Shown here piece after piece: positions 1-6,075 of a stretch of DNA of 20,831 nt. The stretch covers positions 1-20,831 of the forward strand of contig CAZYWK010000074.1 of the NCBI GenBank assembly GCA_964651825.1. The letters are read 5' to 3'. Made by a program: the position numbers and the translations under genes. The DNA is from Sva-07 sp964651825. Its GTDB lineage: Bacteria > Actinomycetota > Acidimicrobiia > Acidimicrobiales > Ilumatobacteraceae. Below the pieces are notes generated by a model. That model had not been told where the DNA came from, ran no database searches, and worked only from the letters and a program-made list of their open reading frames with translations. How positions within the stretch are numbered: the stretch's first letter is position 1; each line of letters starts with the position of its first letter.

Positions 1-1
1 G

Positions 2-106
2 AACGCCTGGATCGCCGAATGGAACGACAACCCCAGACCGTTCGTCTGGCACAAGTCCGCCGATCAGATCCTCGACAGCCTCAAGAAATACTTGACGAAC
101 CTCTGA
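2..106 (+). CDS. IS630-family transposase, C-terminal fragment (cut by window edge)
   Basis: The first 34 codons read to a TGA at 104-106. They carry the typical C-terminus of IS630/Tc1-mariner-like bacterial transposases, a WN-x-NPRPFVW block followed by K-[ST]-A-D-x-I-L. The DDE catalytic core lies outside the window, so activity cannot be judged. The reading frame continues after the stop into the CBS-domain remnant without a shift, which suggests that the insertion, or a later deletion, joined the two. I could not recognise a terminal inverted repeat in the 40 bases after the stop. Confidence 0.65.
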   Translation, partial: NAWIAEWNDNPRPFVWHKSADQILDSLKKYLTNL

Positions 107-151
107 CGCGGGACACGAGCCGAATCTGGCGGACGAACCAACAGCACGCCG

Positions 152-508
152 GCCGATTCACCAACCAACGACATCGGTGCCGTACCGGTGTGCGACAGCG
201 GTGGCCGCCTCTGCGGCGTCATCACCGACCGCGACCTCGCCGTCAAGATCGTCGCCGCTGGGCGCGACGCAGAATCGGTACAGCTTCGCGAGCTGGTCGA
301 CGGTGGCGAGGTGGTCACGATCGGAGCCGACGACAGCGTTCAGGAGGCGATCCGGACGATGAAGGAGCACGCCGTCCGGCGGCTTCCCGTGATCGACGGG
401 ACGTAACTGGTCGGAATGGTGAGCCAGGCCGACATCGCCCGCGCCATGCCCGATACGACGATCGGCGATCTCGTCGATGGGATTTCGAGCGCACCTCCGA
501 ACGGCTGA
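152..508 (+). pseudogene. CBS-domain protein remnant (5'-truncated, internal stop)
   Basis: Frame 2 encodes a recognisable CBS pair. An IGAVPV-type strand (173-190) is followed by GVITDRDLA, a second half with TIGADDSVQEA and HAVRRLPVID, and then LVGMVSQADIA. These are hallmark blocks of stand-alone CBS proteins that bind adenine nucleotides. Two defects make it a pseudogene. The N-terminal part, normally a start codon and the first helix of CBS1, is missing next to the IS630 tail. An in-frame TAA at 404-406 falls exactly between the conserved ID-G and LVG of CBS2. The frame closes at TGA 506-508. A shorter ORF from an internal GTG at 188 would encode only part of the domain and is unlikely to be a functional gene. 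Confidence 0.75.
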
Positions 509-981
509 TACGAGAGCCGCTCGACCACGCGTCTGGGTTTTGGCCGCCGCGTTGGCTGTAGCGGGCGCATGCGTGGACGGCAGCGGCGACCGGATCTCCA
601 CCACCCGACCGACAGCGCCGCTCCCGTCGGCTCCCGGCTCGAGTGCTGCCGCATCGTCCAGCGGGGCCTTCAGGGAAGGGCGCTGTCCCAGTTCCGACAT
701 GGTCGTGGCCGGAGGCTCCGCTGTTGCGCGTCGCCGCTCCCCGCGATCTGGTGATCATCGATGAGCGTGGTGTCGGCCTCAGCCGACCGGCACTGGAGTG
801 CCCCGAGTTCCTTGAGTCGCTGGCGACAGCGACCGTCACCGCCGAGATTCGCGAGGCGGCGGTGGCCGGGATGACCGCCTGCCACGATCGTCTCGTTGGT
901 GAGGGCATCGACCTGTCGGCGTATGACACGGCAGCCAACGTGCGCGACATCGACGCCGTGCGCCGCGGAGCCGGCTGCTGA
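477..981 (+). pseudogene. Secreted alpha/beta hydrolase (tripeptidyl-aminopeptidase-like) remnant
   Basis: Two pieces in different frames make up this remnant. Piece one (frame 3, about 477-700) has an arginine-containing N-terminus, a hydrophobic AAALAVAGAC segment that looks like a lipoprotein signal, and a Ser/Thr/Pro-rich linker. Piece two (frame 1, about 727-975) has RDLVIIDERGVGLS, a typical strand-and-loop of proline-iminopeptidase/TAP-type hydrolases. It continues with P-x-L-x-C-P-E-F and ends in the ACHDRLVGEGIDLSAYDT block normally found before the nucleophile elbow. The region that should join the pieces, including the GGPG oxyanion motif, is deleted, and the frame shifts near 715-725. 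The catalytic Ser, Asp and His regions are absent. The 5' end overlaps the end of the CBS remnant. Confidence 0.7.
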
Positions 982-1142
982 CGAGGTCGGACGGCGGGCC
1001 GGTCGCCGACGAGCGCGAGGTCCCCGGCGTCGAAGGGTGGGCGTCATCGCGCCCGGTACGGGTCGGCAACGCGGCGACGCAGCAACGACAACTCGACGCG
1101 GTCGCCTCCGTCATCGAGGCGGTCAGCCTCTACGCGCTCGCC
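982..1142 (+). pseudogene. GH15 (glucoamylase/trehalase-like) fragment
   Basis: Frame 3 contains EGWASSRPVRVGNAA followed by Q-x-Q-L-D and a V-I-E-A helix. This resembles the conserved (G)-x-x-x-SRPVR-[IV]-GNAA-x-x-Q-x-QLD block near the middle of actinobacterial GH15-type trehalases and glucoamylases. Only about 50 residues survive. The fragment starts where the hydrolase remnant ends and runs in frame into the ferritin-like remnant, so both borders are probably deletion junctions. The identification rests on this one motif. Confidence 0.55.
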
Positions 1143-1654
1143 GGCGGCCGCCTCCCGCGACGGCGCCGGGCGATGGTCGAGCACCTCGAGCAGACCACCC
1201 GCCACGAGGAGGTTTTCACAGGGCTGCTCAACCAGTTCGGCCTCGATCCCGAGGCCGAAAGCAGCGGACGCAAAGTCGTACGCTCAATCGGCCAGTCCTT
1301 GGTCGAGGCCATGCGGCTTGCGCTCGAGGCCGGTCCGGCCGAGTCAGCTCAGCTGGTCGCCGGCGAGTGCGTGGTGCACGCTGAAACCAAGGACCATCTC
1401 AACTGGGAGCTGATGGAGCTGGCGGCCGAAAAGCCGACAAGAGGACCGCCGACATCCTCCGGGCCGCGATCGAGGAGATCGAGGAGGAAGAGGACGAGCA
1501 TCTCTACCACTCCACCGGATGGACCCGTGAGCTTTGGCTCCAATCACTCGGCATGAAGGCCGTGCTGCCACCACCCGAAGAGCGCAAGCACGTCACCACC
1601 GCGATCGGGGCCGCGCGAGCGAAGAACGCGCGGGACGACATGGCGAGCGTCTGA
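1143..1654 (+). pseudogene. Ferritin-like protein with single-base frameshift
   Basis: From about 1173 frame 3 encodes a helical, Glu/His-rich protein (VEHLEQTTRHEEVF, then a LVAGECVVHAETKDHLNWELM segment) that breaks at an AEK near 1434. Frame 2 then continues seamlessly with ADKRTADILRAAIEEIEEEEDEH, then a G-W-T-R-E-L-W-x-x-SLG stretch, and stops at 1652-1654. The repeated E-x-x-x-E/E-x-x-H helices resemble ferritin-like di-iron proteins; the exact family is uncertain. Restoring one base near 1434 would rejoin the halves. The N-terminus runs in frame out of the GH15 fragment, so the natural start may also be lost. A sequencing error at 1434 would leave a possible small intact gene starting at 1173. 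Confidence 0.6.
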
Positions 1655-1690
1655 CCGCTGCGCAGCCGCCGGTCGCGGGGTTGATGGGGC

Positions 1691-1708
1691 CGGAGGATCG
1701 CCCCTCCG
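1691..1708 (-). terminator. Short GC hairpin after hsp20 (weak terminator candidate)
   Basis: CGGAGG (1691-1696) and CCTCCG (1703-1708) form a 6-bp stem with a 6-base loop, 3 bases beyond the hsp20 stop. No T-run follows on the minus strand, so function is doubtful. Confidence 0.3.
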
Positions 1709-1711
1709 CGG

Positions 1712-2161
1712 TCAGGTGGCGTCGATCGAGGTGGCTTCGATCGACTCGGGTGAGGTGGCGCCGCTGTGGGTGAGTTCGATCTTGCGGGGCTTGGCCTTCT
1801 CCGAGACCGGGATCCGCACGGTCAACACCCCGTCGTGCAGATCGGCTTCGAGGTGCTCGAGATCGAGGCCGTCGCCGAGCTGGATCTGCCGACGGAAGCT
1901 GCCCTGGTACCGCTCTCCGAGATACGGCTGGTCACCGTCTTGGCGCTGCCAACTCCGTTCGGCGGCGACGGTCAGCACGTTACGTTCCACCGTGATGTCG
2001 AGGCTGTCGGCCTTGACCCCCGGGAGGTCGATGTGGACCCACACGTCGCTCCCACGTCGAAGGGCATCCATGGGCATCACCCCGGAGGCGTTGCCCGGCC
2101 GGCCTGACAACCGGCTGAAGAGCGTGTCGAGGTCACGAAATGGATCGGTCTGCATCATCAT
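1712..2161 (-). CDS. hsp20: Hsp20/alpha-crystallin small heat-shock protein
   Basis: This 149-aa ATP-independent chaperone holds unfolding proteins in the cytoplasm. The N-terminus (PFRDLDTLFSRL) is typical of bacterial class A Hsp20. The alpha-crystallin domain spans about residues 35-135, with VHIDLPGVKADSLDITVERNVL, an ERYQGSFRRQIQLG segment, and the closing strand with the GVLTVRIPV motif before the I-x-I-like tail. Length is normal and there are no defects, in contrast to its degraded neighbours. Three consecutive ATG codons (2161, 2158, 2155) could serve as start. AAGGAG at 2169-2174 lies 7 bases before the first, so 2161 is preferred. It is divergent from the recombinase gene, and their shared promoter region holds a symmetric inverted repeat but no HAIR- or CIRCE-type heat-shock operator that I can recognise. 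The C-terminus has a small imperfect repeat (SIEATSIDAT). Confidence 0.9.
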   Translation of the reverse strand: MMMQTDPFRDLDTLFSRLSGRPGNASGVMPMDALRRGSDVWVHIDLPGVKADSLDITVERNVLTVAAERSWQRQDGDQPYLGERYQGSFRRQIQLGDGLDLEHLEADLHDGVLTVRIPVSEKAKPRKIELTHSGATSPESIEATSIDAT

Positions 2162-2221
2162 GTCAACACTCCTTCGATGTCAGTTTCGTTGGTCGATCGG
2201 GACGATCCATGTCACCGTCAC

Positions 2222-2271
2222 TCAACATAATATCTTCCTGACGCCCGGCGTTCAAGGGATGATTATGTTGA
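2222..2271. promoter_or_regulatory. Nested symmetric inverted repeat between hsp20 and recombinase
   Basis: The perfect 10-bp arms TCAACATAAT (2222-2231) and ATTATGTTGA (2262-2271) are separated by 30 bases. Nested inside is ACGCC-C-GGCGT (2241-2251), whose centre (2246) coincides with that of the outer repeat (2246.5). The AT-rich arms stand out from the GC-rich background. The right arm overlaps the -35 box of the recombinase promoter. It could be an operator for a dimeric regulator or a relic of a tyrosine-recombinase site, since TTATGTTGA resembles XerD-type half-sites (TTATGTTAA). Confidence 0.65.
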
Positions 2272-2302
2272 CAGGTACGGCCGCGCCTGACAGATTCACG
2301 AC
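2268..2302 (+). promoter_or_regulatory. Promoter of recombinase gene, probably leaderless
   Basis: A perfect TTGACA -35 (2268-2273), a 17-base spacer and a CAGATT -10 (2291-2296) are followed by 6 bases and then the ATG at 2303. No ribosome binding site fits in the gap, so the transcript would start at or next to the A of the start codon. Confidence 0.6.
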
Positions 2303-3088
2303 ATGGCCCGGCCCCGCTCGGAACCCTTCGATCAGCCGCTGGAACAGCAGCTGATCGACGCTTGGGTCGACCGTCAGCGCTCCACGAACACTCGGGCCGC
2401 CTACCACCTCGAGCTCAAGTCCTTTCGAACCTGGTGTGCCGGCCGCGGAGCGATCGCACTGCGAGCCGACCACGAAACGGTGGTCGCGTACGCTGCCGCA
2501 CGGCAGGACGCTGGCGACAGACCCGCCACGCTGCGCCGGCGGTGGTCGGCGCTTTCGTCGTTCTTCGATTTCGCCATCGATCAGCACGCGATCACGTCGA
2601 ATCCCGTGCTCGGGTTGCCCCGGCCCACCACCTCGTCGACCGATCCGAGCACCACCGTCCAACTCTCACCGGAAGCCGTTGCCGCCTACCGCGCGGTCGC
2701 CGCCGCAACCGATCCCAGGCTCGACGCTCTCGTCGCGCTCCTCGTGATGGACGGCCTCAAGCTCGGCGAGGCCCTCGCACTGGACATCGACGACGTGCGT
2801 GGGCGACCTCCCAAGGTGAGCCTCATCCTCGGCCGCCGCGGCATTGCGACCCGCGTCGTGCTCGCCGCCGAGAGCGGACGCGCCGTGCGCCGGTGCATCG
2901 GGCCACGCCGTGACGGTCCGCTGTTCCTCAGCGGCGCCGCGCAGCCGGGCGAGCCGCGTCGGCTCACCCGCTTCGGCGCCGACCACCTCATCCGACAACT
3001 CAGCCGAGATCAGTCTCGGCGCGTGACAGCCAACGAACTCCGACGCTTCCATATCATCAACACCGCGGCCGGTTCGACGCCCACGTGA
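2303..3088 (+). CDS. Tyrosine recombinase (XerC/integrase-like), truncated and catalytically degenerate
   Basis: This 261-aa protein has an intact N-terminal SAM-like core-binding domain (about residues 11-105, with NTRAAYHLELKSFRTWC and the RRRWSALSSFFDFAI helix before NPV). A recognisable catalytic domain follows (about 120-260). At the first catalytic Arg, the family pattern G-[LV]-R-x-x-E reads GLKLGEALAL, so Lys153 replaces Arg. The beta-hairpin Lys region reads GRRG. In the H-x-x-R box the sequence is NELR, so Asn244 replaces His while Arg247 remains. The protein then ends at a TGA about 15 residues later and lacks the second H-x-x-G-H region and the nucleophilic Tyr, about 40-50 residues short of normal. 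It should not catalyse recombination, although DNA binding through the first domain remains possible. It converges with the alcohol dehydrogenase gene. Confidence 0.8.
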   Translation: MARPRSEPFDQPLEQQLIDAWVDRQRSTNTRAAYHLELKSFRTWCAGRGAIALRADHETVVAYAAARQDAGDRPATLRRRWSALSSFFDFAIDQHAITSNPVLGLPRPTTSSTDPSTTVQLSPEAVAAYRAVAAATDPRLDALVALLVMDGLKLGEALALDIDDVRGRPPKVSLILGRRGIATRVVLAAESGRAVRRCIGPRRDGPLFLSGAAQPGEPRRLTRFGADHLIRQLSRDQSRRVTANELRRFHIINTAAGSTPT

Positions 3089-4289
3089 GACCGGCGAACT
3101 CAGGGATTGAAGACCACCTTGATGGCACCGTCGGACTTCTTCTGGAACATCTGGTAGGCGTCCGGGCCGCGTCGAGCGCCAGATGATGCGTGGCGAAGGA
3201 GTCGACGCCGAGCGGATCGTCGTCGCCGAGCAGCGGGAGGATGTCGTCGACCCAGCGCCGTACGTTGGCCTGACCCATTCGACAGTGGATCTGCTTGTCG
3301 AACAGCTTCATTAGCGGCATCGGGTCGGTCATGCCGCCGTAGACGCCGAGCACCGAGATCGTGCCGCCCCTCCGGACGAGCTCGATCGCCGACTGCAGCG
3401 CGGCGAGCCGATCGACACCGGCCTTCCTCATCAGCTTCTCGGCCAGCGCGAAGGGAACGATCGCGGTCATCGACTGTGCCAGCTTCGCTCCCGGCGAGCC
3501 GTGGGCCTCCATACCGACGGCGTCGATCACCGCGTCAGGACCGCGGCCGTTGGTGAGCGCGCGAACGGCGTCGGTCAGGTCGGATTGCTTGTCGAAATCG
3601 TTGAGGTCGAGCACCTCGACACCCCTTCCACGGCACCGTTCGAGGCGCTCCGGGACGAGATCGATACCGATCACGGTCTCGATGCCCCGGTGCAGGGCGA
3701 TACGGGATGCCATGTCGCCGATCGGACCGAGACCCAACACGACCACACTGCCGCTGTCCGGCACCTGGGCGAACTCGACCCCCTGCCAGGCCGTCGGCAA
3801 CACATCGGAGAGAAACAGGAAGCGATCGTCCGGCGGGCCGTCCGGCACCGCGATCGGTCCGTAGCCAGCGTGCGGTACCCGCAACAGCTCAGCCTGCCCG
3901 CCAGGCACCTGTCCGTGCAACTTCGTGTAGCCGAACAACGCCGCGCCGCACCCGTGCTCCTTCACCTGGGTCGTCTCGCACTGCGACTGGAGGCCGGCCT
4001 CGCACATGAAGCACCGACCGCAGGCGATGTTGAACGGCACGACGACACGGTCTCCGGCCGCGAGGCCGGTCACGTCGGAGCCGACCGCCTCGACGGTCCC
4101 CATCGGCTCGTGGCCGAGGATGTCCCCGGGTGTCGTGAACGGCGCCATCACCTCGTAGAGGTGAAGGTCGGAGCCGCACAGCCCACTCGACGAGACCCGG
4201 ACGATTGCATCGATCGGCTCCTGAATGGTGGGATCCGGAACGGTCTCGATCCGGACATCTCGTCGTCCGTGCCACACGACAGCGCGCAT
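3057..4289 (-). CDS. Zinc-dependent alcohol dehydrogenase (glutathione-dependent formaldehyde dehydrogenase-like), C-terminal frameshift
   Basis: This medium-chain dehydrogenase/reductase oxidises an alcohol or formaldehyde adduct with NAD. Catalytic-zinc ligands lie in GLCGSD (Cys38) and GHEPMG (His60, Glu61). Structural-zinc cysteines are Cys90, Cys93, Cys96 and Cys104, and the Rossmann motif is GLGPIG at 186-191. The inserted, longer substrate domain matches the FDH-like subgroup. AGGAG at 4296-4300 lies 6 bases before the ATG at 4289. The last part is wrong. After LALDAA (near 3173) the ORF turns into Arg/Ser-rich sequence and ends at 3057, while the +1 frame reads DAYQMFQKKSDGAIKVVFNP and stops at 3100, exactly how this family ends. 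One lost base near 3170-3175 explains this. A true end at 3100 would also remove the overlap with the recombinase gene. Confidence 0.85.
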   Translation of the reverse strand: MRAVVWHGRRDVRIETVPDPTIQEPIDAIVRVSSSGLCGSDLHLYEVMAPFTTPGDILGHEPMGTVEAVGSDVTGLAAGDRVVVPFNIACGRCFMCEAGLQSQCETTQVKEHGCGAALFGYTKLHGQVPGGQAELLRVPHAGYGPIAVPDGPPDDRFLFLSDVLPTAWQGVEFAQVPDSGSVVVLGLGPIGDMASRIALHRGIETVIGIDLVPERLERCRGRGVEVLDLNDFDKQSDLTDAVRALTNGRGPDAVIDAVGMEAHGSPGAKLAQSMTAIVPFALAEKLMRKAGVDRLAALQSAIELVRRGGTISVLGVYGGMTDPMPLMKLFDKQIHCRMGQANVRRWVDDILPLLGDDDPLGVDSFATHHLALDAARTPTRCSRRSPTVPSRWSSIPEFAGLTWASNRPRC

Positions 4290-4429
4290 CTCGGTCTCCT
4301 CACTCGGTTGGATTCAGATCGACGGGTGGGTTTCGGCTCGCCTGCCGACCGGTGAGGTCCGTCGTCTCCCGTCGCGTACCCGGGAGCGCCTCGGGTCAAC
4401 CCCGGTCGAACGATCCGGTAGGCGACGGT

Positions 4430-4621
4430 TTAGGTTGCCCGGGCCACGAACAGCACCGCGCCGAGGGTGCCGGCCATCGCCGCGGCGATGTTGTTGCCAA
4501 CGCGTTCCGCGAACCCGGGGCCGAACAGATCGAAGGGGTTCAGCGCCGTCGTGGGTCGCGGTCCGCCAGCGGCATTGGCCGCGGTCCGATCTTCGTCGAG
4601 TTCGCCATCGTGCCCGTGCAC
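4430..4621 (-). CDS. Small hypothetical protein, possibly a remnant
   Basis: This 63-codon ORF has a GTG start at 4621 and no convincing ribosome binding site. The C-terminal half (NPFDLFGPGF, then a glycine/alanine-rich hydrophobic stretch to the end) has strong third-position GC and looks like real coding sequence. The N-terminal half is acidic and less biased. The frame is open upstream as far as a TGA near 4695, but with no better start, so this may be the 3' end of a longer broken gene. It lies downstream of the 84-aa gene in the same direction. I do not recognise a family. Confidence 0.35.
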   Translation of the reverse strand: MHGHDGELDEDRTAANAAGGPRPTTALNPFDLFGPGFAERVGNNIAAAMAGTLGAVLFVARAT

Positions 4622-4867
4622 ATCGGGCGGTGCGTGCGATTCCCGGTGGCCGAGCTCGAGCGTTTCGTCGCCAACAGCTGCGCGGTCGACGTGAACTCAC
4701 GGCCCACCCCGACGCCCGACCGTGTCGCCACCCGGCCTCGCTCTTCTCGACGAGCATCGTCGCACGACGTGCCGTTGCGATTGTTCGACCCCGCGGGTTG
4801 AAGTTCGGTCCTGACAACGCGACAGCGAAGCGGTGGCAGCGCTTCAACGAAGCTGCGAGTTGAACCG
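4622..4867. other. Non-coding or decayed spacer
   Basis: I see no recognisable gene here. A GAAGCG/CGCTTC stem with a 7-base loop (4827-4845) lies 22 bases past the stop of the 84-aa gene and may terminate its transcript weakly; there is no T-run. The frames opposite are low-complexity Arg/Ser translations. Confidence 0.4.
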
Positions 4868-5122
4868 CTATGCGCCGGCACGGGTGAGCAGTCGGCGGTA
4901 CTGCTCGATCGTGCCGGGAAGCACGCGTAGGTGGACGATCGTGCCGGCGGGTTTGTCGACGATGTCGACAACCTCGCACACGGCTGGCGTCAACGGTGAG
5001 CCGGCGACGACGACCTCGCCGGGTCGGATCACCGATGCATCGTCGGCCTCGTCGAGGAACGTCCACACGAAGCCGGTCTCGTCCTCACTGTTCAAGTCGG
5101 CTGGGATGTCGACACGTGTCAT
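4868..5122 (-). CDS. Hypothetical protein, 84 aa, second gene of a two-gene module
   Basis: This small acidic soluble protein has no signal peptide or membrane segment. Its N-terminus is rich in Asp/Glu (DIPADLNSEDETGFVWTFLDEA). A middle with IRPGEVVVAGSPLTPAVCEVVDIVD looks like a small beta-barrel, and the C-terminus contains GTIEQYRRLLTRAGA. The ATG at 5122 overlaps the stop of the 141-aa gene by 4 bases (ATGA at 5119-5122), so translation is probably coupled and the products are likely to act together. I recognise no enzymatic motif. The size and pairing would suit a toxin-antitoxin or regulator pair, but nothing in the sequence proves it. Confidence 0.65.
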   Translation of the reverse strand: MTRVDIPADLNSEDETGFVWTFLDEADDASVIRPGEVVVAGSPLTPAVCEVVDIVDKPAGTIVHLRVLPGTIEQYRRLLTRAGA

Positions 5123-5544
5123 CGCTCCTCCTTCGGTCCCTCAGCGTACGGGTTCGGCAGCAACCGACCGAACGCATTGGCGAGATCATCCACCTGGTCG
5201 AGTCCCGTCATCAGCACCGTGAAGTGGGGCGCGGTGAACGTTGGGAGCATGTCGAAACCGAGCGCTGTGAGTTGAGCCACCGTGGTGCGGTAGATCGTCG
5301 GGTAGCTCCGCAGCTTCGATCCGAGGATGGTCCGCTCGGACGCCGGTCCGATCTCGTCCTGGGCGACGAACACCGACACCCCGAACACGTCCTCACCATC
5401 GAGCACGTATAGGCGATTCAGGCGGCGCGCATGGGTGCGCAGCAGGCTCGGCGTGTCAGGTCCGCCACGGATCACCACCGCCGCGCCCGGTGCTGGCCGT
5501 TCGTTCCGGACCCTCGCCCGCAGGTCCTCCCTCGCGTCAGTCAC
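5119..5544 (-). CDS. Hypothetical protein, 141 aa, first gene of a two-gene module
   Basis: This soluble alpha/beta protein has conserved-looking blocks: VVIRGGPDTPSLLRTHARRL near residues 24-43, then RLYVLDGEDVFGVSVFVAQDE, and PTFTAPHFTVLM near 100-112. It ends in NPYAEGPKEER. The GTG start at 5544 follows GAGGTG with about 5 bases between. The gene begins only 12 bases after the stop of the integrase remnant and may share its transcript from tRNA-Ser. It overlaps the 84-aa gene by 4 bases. The arginine-glycine and aromatic/His pattern might suggest a nucleotide-binding or nucleic-acid-acting enzyme, but that is speculation, and I do not recognise the family. Codon use matches the core genes and the frame is intact. 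Confidence 0.7.
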   Translation of the reverse strand: MTDAREDLRARVRNERPAPGAAVVIRGGPDTPSLLRTHARRLNRLYVLDGEDVFGVSVFVAQDEIGPASERTILGSKLRSYPTIYRTTVAQLTALGFDMLPTFTAPHFTVLMTGLDQVDDLANAFGRLLPNPYAEGPKEER

Positions 5545-5556
5545 GGGTACACCTCA

Positions 5557-5724
5557 CTACACCGCCGGGGCGTCGAGCAGGCTGGCAGCGCGTTTGGCTG
5601 TCGCACGATCGCGTTCCTTGTGGGAGCGGACGTAGCCAGCGGTGGTCGTGGTCGAGCGGTGACCGACGTGACGGGCGATGTTGTCGAGGGGCACGCCGTT
5701 CTCTGTCATCGCCGCGATGCACCA
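5557..5724 (-). pseudogene. C-terminal remnant of a tyrosine integrase, fused to the tRNA-Ser 3' end
   Basis: Fifty-five codons encode the last part of a phage/XerC-type integrase: NGVPLDNIARHVGHRSTTTTAGYVR, then a basic tail with DRATAKRAASLLD. This holds the V-G-H-x-S-T motif, with the third-box His, and the nucleophilic Tyr in TTAGY. All upstream parts of the integrase are missing, and the homology begins one or two bases from the 3' end of tRNA-Ser(TGA). The remnant therefore looks like the product of a deletion ending at an attachment site. A start inside the tRNA (5802) would make an 81-aa ORF, but its first 25 codons are just translated tRNA. Confidence 0.75.
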
Positions 5725-5725
5725 G

Positions 5726-5808
5726 CGGAACGGGAGGGATTCGAACCCCCGAGCCTTGCGGCCGGCCGCTTTCAAGGCGGCTGCATTCGTCCACTCTGCC
5801 ACCGTTCC
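5726..5808 (-). tRNA. tRNA-Ser(TGA)
   Basis: The acceptor GGAACGG (5802-5808) pairs with CCGTTCC (5727-5733), and the discriminator G is at 5726. The anticodon stem gccgc/gcggc encloses loop CTTGAAA, with anticodon TGA at 5772-5774. A long variable arm and the T-loop GTTCGAATC are present, as expected for serine tRNA. CCA is not encoded. The 3' end borders an integrase remnant, so it is a probable attB site. Confidence 0.95.
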
Positions 5809-5815
5809 GGGTTCG

Positions 5816-5833
5816 AGGATAGCGGGCTACACT
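5816..5833. promoter_or_regulatory. Back-to-back -10 boxes of the divergent tRNA-Ser genes
   Basis: TATCCT on the minus strand (5816-5821) lies 7 bases before tRNA-Ser(TGA). TACACT on the plus strand (5828-5833) lies 11 bases before tRNA-Ser(GCT). The gap between the two tRNA genes is only 36 bases, so each -35 region would fall in or beside the other tRNA gene. Confidence 0.55.
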
Positions 5834-5844
5834 CCGGGGCCCCG

Positions 5845-5936
5845 GGAGAGGTGCCAGAGCGGCCGAATGGGGCGCCCTGCTAAGGCGTTGATCGCAGCAA
5901 TGTGATCCGTGGGTTCAAATCCCACCCTCTCCGCCA
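5845..5936 (+). tRNA. tRNA-Ser(GCT)
   Basis: The acceptor GGAGAGG (5845-5851) pairs with CCTCTCC (5926-5932), followed by G and an encoded CCA (5934-5936). The anticodon arm CGCC-CTGCTAA-GGCG gives anticodon GCT. The extended variable arm of serine tRNAs is present, as is the T-loop GTTCAAATC. Confidence 0.95.
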
Positions 5937-6075
5937 GCCGTCGTCGTCCCGCTTTGCAACCGTCCCCCGATGGGGTCGGACGCGTCCGCGGACGTTCCCT
6001 TCGAACGACAACCATGTCGTTCGCATGACGGAAATGTTGCGGTTTGGTGACGGCTGAGATAGACACGTTCCCCTG

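Noticed and set aside
2222..2271. The inverted repeat as the chromosomal dif site
   Set aside because: dif has two ~11-bp half-sites with a 6-8-bp centre. Here the arms are 30 bp apart, so only the half-site resemblance is kept as a hypothesis.
2175..2300. HAIR or CIRCE heat-shock operator upstream of hsp20
   Set aside because: Neither CTTGAG-N7-ACTCAAG-like nor TTAGCACTC-N9-GAGTGCTAA-like sequence is present; only the unrelated inverted repeat is found.
4205..4863. Plus-strand ORFs of 198 and 212 codons over the alcohol dehydrogenase promoter region
   Set aside because: Arg/Ser-rich composition, no recognisable motif, and they run antisense into the dehydrogenase 5' end.
5557..5802. An 81-aa protein starting inside tRNA-Ser
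   Set aside because: The first 25 codons translate the tRNA itself; only the integrase tail is genuine, as a remnant.
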